From assembly GCA_903904755.1 (NCBI GenBank), contig CAIVDV010000013.1, forward strand, positions 169,347 through 233,346: DNA of 64,000 nt. The letters are read 5' to 3'. Both the position numbers and the translations under genes were made by a program. Below are positions 51,267 through 60,694 of this stretch, one piece after another. A model generated the notes under the pieces. That model was not told where the DNA came from. It ran no database searches and saw only the letters and a program-made list of their open reading frames with translations. Positions within the stretch are counted from its first letter, which is position 1; the number at the start of each line of letters is the position of its first letter. The DNA is from an uncultured Acidobacteriaceae bacterium (lineage in GTDB: Bacteria; Acidobacteriota; Terriglobia; Terriglobales; Acidobacteriaceae).

Positions 51267-51878
51267 CTAAATTTTGTCTGGATTATTCGCACCTAGCCAA
51301 CTGGCATCAGGAGCAATTTTCGCGAACGCAACCAAACCCAAATGGAAAAGAATGGTGCATCGCGTTGTGAATCGCCTGCCGTCCAATGTCGAGTACGTCA
51401 GACTGAATTTCAGCGTGTTGCGAAGTGGGGTGCCCGCGTCGTCCGTGGGAGCGAAGGACAGCCCCGCAACTTTCAAGAAAGTGAACGCCGCATCCCGGTC
51501 AAACTGATTGCCGGGTGTGCATCTGTGCTGAGCAGCACGCACCTCGCACCCTTCGCCTATGACAAATATCCGCTCCGTGATGAGGCGCTCGGAATATCGC
51601 TCCGATGGAACGAGAGGCCCTTCAATTTCCGAGATGTCGATGTCAAATGCCGGACTTGAGCCGACGTTCCGTATCACAAAGCCGCTTTGCCCGTCCGCAT
51701 CCGTTTCGAGATTCCAATCCCCTTCAACAACTAGCACCGGCCTTGGGCGTTGCAACTTAACTTGCTCCCACGCCGCGTCACCTTGCCTCTTTGCAGCAAT
51801 GGCAGACCACCACGCCGCACATGCAGCGGCAAAGGTAAAGAGCGCGATTGCGAGATTGATTTTCTCTGCTGACATCAC
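51267..51878 (-). CDS. Hypothetical N-terminally membrane-anchored protein
   Basis: MSAEKINLAIALFTFAAACAAWWSAIA then soluble domain. Confidence 0.6.
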   Translation of the reverse strand: MMSAEKINLAIALFTFAAACAAWWSAIAAKRQGDAAWEQVKLQRPRPVLVVEGDWNLETDADGQSGFVIRNVGSSPAFDIDISEIEGPLVPSERYSERLITERIFVIGEGCEVRAAQHRCTPGNQFDRDAAFTFLKVAGLSFAPTDDAGTPLRNTLKFSLTYSTLDGRRFTTRCTILFHLGLVAFAKIAPDASWLGANNPDKI

Positions 51879-51906
51879 GGGGCTACGTCTTCAGTGAGAG
51901 TCATGG

Positions 51907-52923
51907 CTACTCCAATCTCTGCGCTGTCTGGAGAAGTTGTTGTTGCTTGCCGTGCTCTTCCTGATAAATCCGCTCAAGATGAGCGAGACCGTCTGACATA
52001 GCACTGAATTTCTGCCTGAATGGACCCACTGCGCTATCAAGCCGACCACAAGCCCCATTGACGTTTTGAACCTCTGCCGGGGTCAGATGGCCGCTGTTTT
52101 GCGATACAGCACGACATTGCTGCTCAAAAGCCGTTGCTTGGTCTGCCATGGGCTTCACATTCGTTTCAAGAGATGATTGAAGTGACTCTCCCTGATAGTG
52201 CATTTGGTCCGTCTGAATTGACGCCTGATTTGCAGCAACGGAAAGCTGCCCGCGTGAGACTTCCGCATTGGGATTCCCTGCTAGTCTGCGTTCGCGTGCG
52301 ACATACTCGCCTACCCTCGCAGTGATTCCCTCATAGCCCTTTTCCGCGCCGGGGATCCTGCCAAGGTGAACATCTGCCTGTGAGTCGAATTGGGCCATTC
52401 TTCGGATGAGCTGGTCAACCTGTGAAACAAAGTTTGCCTGTGCCTGGAATGTTCTTTGCTGTGCTTGGGCAACCGCCTTCGCTTGGGTGATGCTTTGGGA
52501 CCGAGCATTCAATGCAGCCACTTTCGCCTGAAACTCAGCGGGCGTTGAGCGCGTGAAAGTCAGCGGAATGGATTGCGCCCCGGTCAGTGTCAACACCTTC
52601 CCGCTCAGCGTTCCCGAGAGGACAAATGATTCCAAGCCAAAGAACCGGCTGCCCTGGATTGTCACGTTCTCCCCGTCAACGGCCCCGGTGATTGACACGG
52701 AATTTTGTTCTATGGTGCCGTCCGGCTTTAGGGCGTTTGTTGCAATTTGGCCCGTCAGATGACTGTCTGGCGTCCGAACGACCTGGAGCCACACCACGGC
52801 GCTGTTGTCACTGGCGAGATAGGACCCGGAGATGTTGCTGTGACAACCGGCCATCAAGACCACGGCAAACGCACCGCAAGCAGGCAGCACACCCGATAGA
52901 AACCTCTTGCATCTGGACATAAC
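51907..52923 (-). CDS. Hypothetical lipoprotein
   Basis: Lipobox VLMAGC; start trimmed to internal Met. Confidence 0.65.
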   Translation of the reverse strand, partial: VMSRCKRFLSGVLPACGAFAVVLMAGCHSNISGSYLASDNSAVVWLQVVRTPDSHLTGQIATNALKPDGTIEQNSVSITGAVDGENVTIQGSRFFGLESFVLSGTLSGKVLTLTGAQSIPLTFTRSTPAEFQAKVAALNARSQSITQAKAVAQAQQRTFQAQANFVSQVDQLIRRMAQFDSQADVHLGRIPGAEKGYEGITARVGEYVARERRLAGNPNAEVSRGQLSVAANQASIQTDQMHYQGESLQSSLETNVKPMADQATAFEQQCRAVSQNSGHLTPAEVQNVNGACGRLDSAVGPFRQKFSAMSDGLAHLERIYQEEHGKQQQLLQTAQRLE

Positions 52924-53053
52924 AAACATGATATGCGAAGCACTCTTTGTTTGGCTCATTCTCAATTGACGCTCAACCTCCGAATGGCGTGCTCATAGGC
53001 CATACGGTTACGCGGGCGGGGTGCCGGGGCCAGAGGGGCGGCGGCTTGCTCCC

Positions 53054-53370
53054 TTAGAGACCCAAGCCAATATCCAAACTCTGCTCCTGCTTCGCCGCGA
53101 TCTCCCGCTGCGGCGTGACTGCCTGCTCCTGCTTCTGTTCCGGCTTCATCTCCGGCGCATGGGCGCTCGTGTGCGATACATCATGCCCCAGCGCCGCTCC
53201 CAGCTTCTCGCGGTCGTTGGTGAAGATTTGCGCGTCGTATGCGCCGCGTGAGACGGCAACGTAGGCCATGCGGTTGTTGAGCAGGTCTTTGGCCCCCAGC
53301 TCGGTATCGGCGTGGATCAGCACACGGTCGGCGGTCTGCCCCTGGCTGGAAGGCCTCGTCACGGCGTAGC
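53054..53370 (-). pseudogene. C-terminal remnant of a MobF/TraA-type conjugative relaxase-helicase
   Basis: YAVTRPSSQGQTADRVLIHADTELGAKDLLNNRMAYVAVSRGAYDAQIFTNDR (helicase motif V/VI region). Confidence 0.8.
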
Positions 53371-53375
53371 CGGTG

Positions 53376-53412
53376 CCCCATCCATCCGGCGCACCTTGCC
53401 GGATGGGTGCGA
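53376..53412. repeat. Family-5 hairpin at relaxase truncation point (CCCATCCATCCGGC-gcacctt-GCCGGATGGGTG)
   Basis: Same outer motif as copies at 4936, 5499 and 60537. Confidence 0.85.
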
Positions 53413-53474
53413 CCAACCACCCCCTGGACTGATCTTGCCCTCACACCACATTCGAGCGCAGCTCAATCCCCCTG

Positions 53475-53509
53475 GCTCCGCTAACCCCGCTAACTCCGCT
53501 AGCTCCGCT
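53475..53509. repeat. 9-nt-period minisatellite, 35 nt identical to mnmG insert 5003-5037
   Basis: Direct comparison. Confidence 0.9.
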
Positions 53510-53869
53510 GCCTTTGTCAACCCCCCAGATTCCCCCCACCCCGCCAACCCCAACAAAACAAACCATATCCCCGCCCATAAATCCCCTCTCACCCCTGCCG
53601 GCTATTAGGCCCACAAGGCGCACAATGGTAGCAATCATTCAAAAAAGGGGGGGGAGATCTTCATGCCCCCAACCATCCAGAATCCCGGCCCATCTCCCCC
53701 AAAACGCGCAAAAAGGGCACAAAAACGGTACAAAATGCACCAGGTAACCACCGACTAACCTCAACCCCATCAACAACATAGGAGTCAAAAAATGGCAAAA
53801 AATACCCCCCCCCCACCCCTTTCGATGTGGTTACCTCTTCAAAACCAAGCACTCAAAGCCCGCACCCGC

Positions 53870-54451
53870 CTACTCCCCAACCTGATAAAAACTCACCCCC
53901 GCATCCCCCTGCTTCAGCTCCCGCACCCGCACCAGCACCCCATACCGCTCCTGCAGCGCATCCTTCTTCCGGTGCTCGGCTACCACCAGCGCCCCCTCCG
54001 CCAGCAGCCTCACCCCCGCCCCACCCAGCAGTTCCAAAGTTTGTGAATACTCCGCCTCCGCCTCATACGGCGGATCCAGAAACACCACCCCATACCGCAC
54101 TCCCGCCTGCGCCTCCACCGCCCTCCGCAAAAACGACCCCACCGACCGCTTCTCCACCGTCACCCCCCGCCGAATCCCCAACCCCGCCAGATTCTTCCCC
54201 AGCACCGCCAGCGCCGCCTGCCCCTGCTCCACAAACGTCACCTGCGCCGCCCCCCGGCTCACCGCCTCAATGCCCACCCCCCCTGACCCCGCATACAAAT
54301 CCAGAAACGCCGCCCCCCCCACCCGGTCCACCGCCCCCTGCGTCAAAACATTAAACAGCGTCTCCCGCAGCCGGTCCGTCGTCGGCCTCGTCGCCAACCC
54401 CGCCGGAGCCACCAGCCCGCGCGATTTCAAACGCCCCGCAATCACTCGCAT
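53870..54451 (-). CDS. rsmD: 16S rRNA (guanine(966)-N(2))-methyltransferase RsmD
   Basis: MRVIAGRLKSRGLVAP; RPTTDRLRETLFNVL; FLDLYAGSGGVGIEAVSRGA; VFLDPPYE. Confidence 0.95.
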   Translation of the reverse strand: MRVIAGRLKSRGLVAPAGLATRPTTDRLRETLFNVLTQGAVDRVGGAAFLDLYAGSGGVGIEAVSRGAAQVTFVEQGQAALAVLGKNLAGLGIRRGVTVEKRSVGSFLRRAVEAQAGVRYGVVFLDPPYEAEAEYSQTLELLGGAGVRLLAEGALVVAEHRKKDALQERYGVLVRVRELKQGDAGVSFYQVGE

Positions 54452-54508
54452 CTTGTTCTTGAGCATAACGGATGCCCACAATCCCAACCCAGCCCGTACA
54501 ATCGAGCT

Positions 54509-55621
54509 ATGCGTGGCTGGTCAATCCCTCTCGGGCGCTGGATGGGCGTCGAAATCCGGATTCACACTTTCTTCCTGGTGCTGGCCATCGTCTGCATGTT
54601 GCAGGGCCAATCCGCTGGCAACGGCCTTGCCGGCCTCGGCCTCTGGCTGCTCATCCTCTCCGCCGTCGCCGTCCGCGAGGCCGCCCGCCTCATGGTCGCC
54701 GCATGGCTCGGCCTCCGCATACGCTCCATCCTTCTGCTGCCCATCGGCGGCTTCTTCGCCTGGGCCAATCCTGAAAGTCAGGAGCAGGCCAACCACGGCC
54801 GCGCCCAGTGGGCCCTCGCCCTCGCCGGCCCCCTCGCCAGCCTCTCCACAGCCCTCCTCATGGCCGCCACCTTCACCGGCGTCAGCGCCAGCTTCCCCCT
54901 CATCAGCTTCCCCCTGGTCACCCCCATGGCCCTCATGCGCAGCATGGTCTGGATCAACGCCTTCCTCGGCCTCCTCCACCTGCTCCCCGCCTACCCGCTC
55001 GACCTCGGCCGCATCCTCCACAACCGCTTCAACCCCGCCAGCCAAACCACCCTCGCCAGCCGCGTCTTCAACGCCCTCGGCCAGGGCCTCGCCCTCGCCG
55101 CCATCTTCACTGGCTTCGCCCTCCACGACACCATCCTGCCCATCGTCGGCTTCTTCATCTTCATCGGTGCCCAGGTTGAAGACCAGGGCGTCTTCTACCA
55201 GTCCGTCGTCGATACCGTCCGCATGAAGGAAGTCATGCTCACCGACTTCACCACCCTCTCCCCCTCCGACACCCTCGCTGACGCCATGACCCGCTGCGTC
55301 CACTCCCTCCAGGAGGACTTCCCCGTCGTTCGTGGCACCCAGCTCGTCGGCATCATCAACCGCCAGCGCATCCTTGAAACCCTCCGCGAAGAAGGCAACG
55401 GCTACGTCCAGGCCGCCATGAGCCGCAACTTCCAGGTCGCCCGCCCCGATGACACCCTCGGCGCCATCATCCGGCGCATCACCGCCGGCCGCGGCCTCAC
55501 CCTCATCCCCGTCGCGGAAGGCGATCGCATCGTCGGCATGGTCACCGTACAAAACCTCATGACCTCCGTCTCCCTCGCCGGCGAACAACGCAAAATCGAA
55601 CGCATAGAAGCCGCCGAGTAG
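54509..55621 (+). CDS. Site-2 protease family metalloprotease with CBS-domain pair
   Basis: GRWMGVEIRIHTFFLVLAIV; AYPLDLGRIL; two C-terminal CBS-type repeats. The usual HExxH is not evident (VREAARLMVA). Confidence 0.75.
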   Translation: MRGWSIPLGRWMGVEIRIHTFFLVLAIVCMLQGQSAGNGLAGLGLWLLILSAVAVREAARLMVAAWLGLRIRSILLLPIGGFFAWANPESQEQANHGRAQWALALAGPLASLSTALLMAATFTGVSASFPLISFPLVTPMALMRSMVWINAFLGLLHLLPAYPLDLGRILHNRFNPASQTTLASRVFNALGQGLALAAIFTGFALHDTILPIVGFFIFIGAQVEDQGVFYQSVVDTVRMKEVMLTDFTTLSPSDTLADAMTRCVHSLQEDFPVVRGTQLVGIINRQRILETLREEGNGYVQAAMSRNFQVARPDDTLGAIIRRITAGRGLTLIPVAEGDRIVGMVTVQNLMTSVSLAGEQRKIERIEAAE

Positions 55622-55644
55622 ACGCGGCTCAGTCGAGCATTTTG

Positions 55645-55718
55645 TTTTGTGAAAGGGCACGACTTCAGTCGTGCCGATCAGCCTCTTGGAATCAGAGGGC
55701 TTTAGCCCCTGAGGGACG
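55645..55718. repeat. Family-1 repeat
   Basis: GTGAAAGGGCACGACTTCAGTCGTGCCG ... GGCTTTAGCCCCTGAGGGACGAA. Confidence 0.85.
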
Positions 55719-56058
55719 AATTTCTATCTGGTCTCAGCCCAAATCTGCCGGTTCTCGTAGCATTTTTAGCCCCCGAGGTTGAGCTGCTCAACCTGCCAGT
55801 TTCTCCCTCATCCGACCCTAGACCCAATCCGTCCATCAGCTGTTCAAAGCTGAATCCCTCCGCAATCCCGCTAGCATCCCCCTCATCAATCGCCGCCCGC
55901 AACGCCGCCAGCTTCGCCTCATACTCCCGCTCTTCCCGCTCCAGCAGCCGCAACCCCGCACGCACCACCTCACTGGCATTCTCATACCGCCCGCTCGCCA
56001 GCTTCTCCCCCACAAACCTGTCCAGCTCTTCCGTCAAATTCACATTCCGCGTCGGCAT
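55702..56058 (-). CDS. ParD-type antitoxin with a repeat-derived C-terminal tail, no adjacent toxin
   Basis: MPTRNVNLTEELDRFVGEKLASGRYENASEVVRAGLRLLE; tail reads into the family-1 repeat. Confidence 0.8.
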   Translation of the reverse strand: MPTRNVNLTEELDRFVGEKLASGRYENASEVVRAGLRLLEREEREYEAKLAALRAAIDEGDASGIAEGFSFEQLMDGLGLGSDEGETGRLSSSTSGAKNATRTGRFGLRPDRNSSLRG

Positions 56059-56167
56059 TCTTCCACCCTCCTCCGCCACCCAACGCCGCCAGCTTACGCC
56101 CATTGGCAATTCTTGCCAATCCAAATCCACCCACCTCCCCACCCCACCGCGCTATCCTTGAACTCAC

Positions 56168-57088
56168 ATGTCCGGCGACGAACATCTCGAATCCGCACAG
56201 GCCACCCGCCCCCTCGCCCCCGGCCTCTACCTCGTCGGCACCCCCATCGGCAACCTTGAGGACATCACCCTCCGCGCCCTCCGCGTCCTCCGCCAGGCTG
56301 ACCGCATCGCCTGCGAAGACACCCGCCAGACCCAAAAGCTCCTCAACCACTTTGAAATCTCCACCCCCACCCTCAGTTGCCACCAGCACAACGAGCGCGA
56401 GCGCGCCGCCGAACTCATCGCCGACATCCAGGCCGGCAAGCGCATCGCCCTCGTCTCCGACGCTGGCATGCCCGGCATCAGCGACCCCGGCGGATGGCTC
56501 GTCGCCGCCGCCATCGCCGCCAACCTCCTCGTCTACCCCATCCCCGGTGCCAACGCCGCCATCAGCGGCCTCGTCGCCAGCGGACTCTCCACCGCCGCCT
56601 TCCACTTCCTCGGTTTCCTGCCGGAAAAAGCCGGTGCCCGCCGTACCCGCCTGGAAGACCTCGCCAAATCCGCCCAGGCCGCCGCCACCCAGGGCCAACC
56701 ACCCGCCACCCTCATCTTTTACGAGGCGCCCCACCGCATCCTTGAAACCCTCGCCGACCTCGCCAGCGTCTGGGGCCCCGCTGTCCGCGTCGTCGTCGCC
56801 CGCGAGCTCACCAAACTCCATGAAGAGTTCCACCGCGGCACCGTCACCCAGGTCCGCGACGACCTCGCCGCCCGCGATCGCATCCGCGGCGAAATCACCC
56901 TCCTCGTCGAACCCGTCATGGCCGCAGCCACGGCCACAGCCCCCGTCAGCCTCACCGCCCGCCTCCGCCAACTCGCGGAATCCGAAGGCCTCGACGAAAA
57001 AGACGGCCTCAAGCGCCTCGCCCGCGAACTCGGCCAATCCAAAAGCGACCTCTACCGCGAACTCCAGCGCGAACGCGCCCGCCGCTAG
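56168..57088 (+). CDS. rsmI: 16S rRNA (cytidine(1402)-2'-O)-methyltransferase RsmI
   Basis: LYLVGTPIGNLEDITLRALRVL; CEDTRQTQKLL; LVSDAGMPGISDPG. Confidence 0.95.
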   Translation: MSGDEHLESAQATRPLAPGLYLVGTPIGNLEDITLRALRVLRQADRIACEDTRQTQKLLNHFEISTPTLSCHQHNERERAAELIADIQAGKRIALVSDAGMPGISDPGGWLVAAAIAANLLVYPIPGANAAISGLVASGLSTAAFHFLGFLPEKAGARRTRLEDLAKSAQAAATQGQPPATLIFYEAPHRILETLADLASVWGPAVRVVVARELTKLHEEFHRGTVTQVRDDLAARDRIRGEITLLVEPVMAAATATAPVSLTARLRQLAESEGLDEKDGLKRLARELGQSKSDLYRELQRERARR

Positions 57089-57094
57089 ACGGCC

Positions 57095-58165
57095 TCAGCC
57101 CGCCGCCACAGCCTCCGCCGGCGCCTCATCCACACTCGGCCGCAGCGCCTCCGCCTCGGCAATCTCCTGGATCAACTCCTTCAGTTGCTCCCGCTTCCGC
57201 TCGCTCATATCCAGAAACCGAACCCCGATTGTGTGCCGGTCCAGAATCACCTGGCTCACCCCGCCCAGCCGGAACGGTAGCCCCCTCAGATAAAACTCCG
57301 TCTCCACCCGCACATAAATCCCCACGCTGAATCGGTCGTTCGTCCGCAGTTTGCACCCGCCCAGGCTCAAATCCTGAATCCGGCTCGCCATCGAGATCCC
57401 CGTATTCACCAGCAGCAGCTTCGCACTCGTATCCACGTTATGACGGTTACAAGCCCGCAGATTCTTCACTTCCAGCGCAGTCGGCTCCGCCTTTTCCACC
57501 GCTGCCGCCATCACAGCCGGCACTGGCTCAGCTTCCTTCACCGCAGCAACCTCAGCCTGTGGCATGGTCGCCGCAACCCTCACGGGAACAAACACCGGCT
57601 CAGCCACTGACTCCGCTACCACCCCTGGAACTGCCTCATCCACCACAGCCGCCACTTCCTCCGCCTGCTCTGCTTGATGCCCAACCCTCTCGGCCGGCCC
57701 CTCCGCAGCCTTCCGCGCACTCTCCTCGGCAATCTCCGCCAGCAGCTCGCGCAGCTCTCCCCGCTTCCGCTCCGTCATCTCCTGGAATTTGATTGCGTAA
57801 TATTTCCCGCCGCGCGTCCCCTGCGAAACCCCGACGATCCGGAACTGGATGCCGCGCAGCTCAAACAGCAGCTCCACACGCATCCGGATCGTAATCATCA
57901 CCACATGGTCGGTCACCAGGCGGCAGCCGCCCATGCTCAGGTCCACCAGGTGACCCATCACACGCGCCGCCCCGGTCAGGGGAATCACCGTCACCACACA
58001 ATCCGCAGGATAACGCGGATACGCCCGGCGGTCTGGCCCCTCATACGGGGCTGGCACACCATCCTTCGCTTTGCCATGGCTCACGCCATGGCCATGTCCT
58101 GACCCGTGTCCTGTTCCGTGCCCAGCGCCGTGACCCGCTCCATGCCCTCTGTGGTGTCCGCTCAT
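57095..58165 (-). CDS. Tandem PilZ-domain protein with His/Gly-rich N-terminus
   Basis: Two PilZ-like blocks (RRAYPRYPADC...DLSMGGCRL; CNRHNVDTSAKL...DLSLGGCKL); HGAGHGAGHGTGHGSGHGHG. Confidence 0.75.
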   Translation of the reverse strand: MSGHHRGHGAGHGAGHGTGHGSGHGHGVSHGKAKDGVPAPYEGPDRRAYPRYPADCVVTVIPLTGAARVMGHLVDLSMGGCRLVTDHVVMITIRMRVELLFELRGIQFRIVGVSQGTRGGKYYAIKFQEMTERKRGELRELLAEIAEESARKAAEGPAERVGHQAEQAEEVAAVVDEAVPGVVAESVAEPVFVPVRVAATMPQAEVAAVKEAEPVPAVMAAAVEKAEPTALEVKNLRACNRHNVDTSAKLLLVNTGISMASRIQDLSLGGCKLRTNDRFSVGIYVRVETEFYLRGLPFRLGGVSQVILDRHTIGVRFLDMSERKREQLKELIQEIAEAEALRPSVDEAPAEAVAAG

Positions 58166-58242
58166 CGCTTCCCTCCCTGCCAGCCTCACCGGCTCACTGG
58201 CCGGGAGACCCCTCGCAGGGAGGGGGAAGCTAAGCCACCGTT

Positions 58243-58704
58243 CTAGTGGCCCGCAGCCTGCTCCCAGGGTCGAACTCCAGCCGACGGGCTGGCATCCCTG
58301 CCCTTCACCCGGTCATACTCATACACGTCGCTCGTCGTTCCAAGCGACTCGTTGTACAGGCTCACGCCCCCAGTCACCAGTGCCAGCTCCTCGCTGAACT
58401 GGTGAATCGACCGCAACTGCTCCGCCGTCGCCGGAAATTCGTACTGCCCGTTCGCAATAAACTTCTGATAGCCCCGGTCCAGCAAACGCGCAATCTGCCC
58501 GCCAACCAGCACCCCGGGACTCTGCCGGTAGGCCACTACTGCCCCCTGCCGGTCCACCGAATCCTCCGCCACCGGAACGACTTCAGCTGCGACGCCATAC
58601 TTGACCGCTCGCAATCCACCGCCTGCCCGGCTTACCTCAAACGAATGCGCTCCCAGTGCCGACGCTATCTCGTCCAGCGTCACTGCCTTCTTCTTGCGCG
58701 CCAT
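58243..58704 (-). CDS. Conserved hypothetical protein
   Basis: Coding-type composition; MARKKKAVTLDEIASALGAHSFEV. Confidence 0.6.
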   Translation of the reverse strand: MARKKKAVTLDEIASALGAHSFEVSRAGGGLRAVKYGVAAEVVPVAEDSVDRQGAVVAYRQSPGVLVGGQIARLLDRGYQKFIANGQYEFPATAEQLRSIHQFSEELALVTGGVSLYNESLGTTSDVYEYDRVKGRDASPSAGVRPWEQAAGH

Positions 58705-58956
58705 CTTGACTGTCCAATCCACCTGCCCCGCTCCCGCCTTCCAGCGGCCCGCAACGCACAGTGATGTATAAGGTATCGGCACTCTACCCGATTGCTTCAA
58801 CTCTCGCACACCCGCTCCCGACACCGCAATTCCATCCCCGGAATCCAACCCGCCCCGCTTCCCCCACAAGCCCCGCCAATCCCGGTAAAATACCTTCAGT
58901 CAAAAAACCGGCACTCTTCCCGCACCCAGCCGAAGACCCTGCCCTCTCCAGGAGCC

Positions 58957-59289
58957 ATGCCCATGTCCAGCCCCATCCCTCAAATCTCCGTTCGGGAACT
59001 CAAGTCACGCCGCGACGCCGCCGAATCCTTCCTCCTCCTCGACGTCCGAGAACCCTGGGAAGCCCAAACCGCCTCCATCGGCGGCAAGCTCATCCCCCAG
59101 GGCGAACTCCCCAACCGCCTCTCCGAGCTCGACCCCGCACAGGAAATCATCGTCCACTGCCGCTCTGGCGTCCGCAGCCAGCGCGCCGCAGAATTCCTCC
59201 AGCAATCCGGCTACTCCCGCGTCTCCAACCTCGCAGGCGGCATCCTCGCCTGGTCCGACGAAATCGACCCCTCCATCCCCAAATACTAG
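58957..59289 (+). CDS. Rhodanese-like domain protein
   Basis: LLLDVREPWEAQTASIGG; IIVHCRSGVRSQRAAEFL. Confidence 0.93.
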   Translation: MPMSSPIPQISVRELKSRRDAAESFLLLDVREPWEAQTASIGGKLIPQGELPNRLSELDPAQEIIVHCRSGVRSQRAAEFLQQSGYSRVSNLAGGILAWSDEIDPSIPKY

Positions 59290-59469
59290 CCCCGCCCAAA
59301 ACTATCCCCTGCCCCTTGCCCCCTGCCCCCTGACCACTGACCACTGTCCACTCGTTAACAATTCCGTCATAATCCCCCGCGTCCCTTGACGACTCCTCCT
59401 CTCCATAGGCATACTCCGATGTTGTGCTGGCCGGAACTTATCTTCTTACCCCGGCAGGAGTTATACCCC

Positions 59470-60504
59470 ATGGATATCGTGGTTCTGCGCATTCTTTTCG
59501 TTACCCTCATTGCGTCTGTTTGCTATTTCCTTCGACCTTTCGGGGTTTCTTCCCCCCTCGCAGCCGGTATCGGAGCCTTCGCCTCCTGTGCCGTCATCGT
59601 CTTTGAATACCGCGTCCGCGCCCTCAATCTCCGCCGCCTCATCGGCGCAGTCGCCGGCAGCGTCCTCGGCATCATCGGCGCATCCCTCTTCTGCATGGTC
59701 CTCCGCGCCGCCCTGCCCACCGGATCCTCGTCGGCCGCCATCCAGGTCTTCGTCCTCACACTCATGACCTACTGCGGCCTCCTCGTCGGCACCTCCAAGG
59801 GCGAACTCCTCAACCCCGCCGCCCTCGGCACCATCTTCCAGGGCGAAAAATCCTCCCGCAAATCCTTCAAAGTCCTCGACACATCCGTCATCATCGACGG
59901 CCGCATCGCCGACGTTGCAGAGACCGGCTTCCTCGACGGAACCTACGTCGTCCCCGAATTCGTCCTCCGCGAGCTCCAGGTCGTCGCCGACTCCACTGAC
60001 AGCTCCAAACGCCAGCGCGGACGCCGCGGACTCGACATGCTCCAGCGCATGCAGTCCAACACCCACCTCCAAATCCAGATCGTCCCCGACGACTTCCCCT
60101 CAATCAAGGAAGTTGACCTCAAGCTCCTCGAACTCGCCAAAAAGTGGGAAGCCAAAGTCGTCACCAACGACTTCAACCTCAACAAGGTCGCCCACCTCCA
60201 CCGCGTCGAGGTCCTCAACGTCAACGACCTCGCCAACGCCCTCAAGCCCGTCGTCCTCCCCGGCGAAAAAATGTCCATCCTCATCCTCAAGGAAGGCAAG
60301 GAATACAACCAGGGCGTCGGCTACCTCGATGACGGCACCATGGTCGTCGTCGACCACGCCCGCAAGGTCATCGGACGCTCCGTCGAAATCACCGTAACCA
60401 GCGTCCTCCAAACCGCCAGCGGAAAAATGATCTTCGGCCGACTCGACGACCCCAACGCCCGCCCAGAAAGCGGCCGCTCCATCCCCGCCGAATTCGCCCA
60501 CTAG
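59470..60504 (+). CDS. Membrane-anchored PIN/TRAM domain protein (YacL-like)
   Basis: TM segments, [24 protein letters not shown]-terminal TRAM region. Confidence 0.92.
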   Translation: MDIVVLRILFVTLIASVCYFLRPFGVSSPLAAGIGAFASCAVIVFEYRVRALNLRRLIGAVAGSVLGIIGASLFCMVLRAALPTGSSSAAIQVFVLTLMTYCGLLVGTSKGELLNPAALGTIFQGEKSSRKSFKVLDTSVIIDGRIADVAETGFLDGTYVVPEFVLRELQVVADSTDSSKRQRGRRGLDMLQRMQSNTHLQIQIVPDDFPSIKEVDLKLLELAKKWEAKVVTNDFNLNKVAHLHRVEVLNVNDLANALKPVVLPGEKMSILILKEGKEYNQGVGYLDDGTMVVVDHARKVIGRSVEITVTSVLQTASGKMIFGRLDDPNARPESGRSIPAEFAH

Positions 60505-60536
60505 CCCCTTCCACTCCCCGCCTCCAGGTATCCGTG

Positions 60537-60566
60537 CCCCATTCATCCCCGCTTTTGGGATGGGTG
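60537..60566. repeat. Family-5 hairpin (CCCCATTCATCCC-cgctttt-GGGATGGGTG)
   Basis: Inverted repeat with shared outer motif. Confidence 0.7.
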
Positions 60567-60694
60567 TGAATTACCGTCCCCCAAACACCCACCCCTTCCC
60601 CACCTGCCACCTGCCCCCCGCCCCCTGATCCCTGCCCCTGTCCCCTCACACGATAAAATAGTCCCGTACGGATTTCCTCCACCAGGACTCACCC

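Noticed and set aside
59300-59362. ctgccccctgaccactgaccactgtcc low-complexity stretch (and 60600-60650)
   Set aside because: Short degenerate intergenic repeat; no hairpin or coding signal beyond composition.
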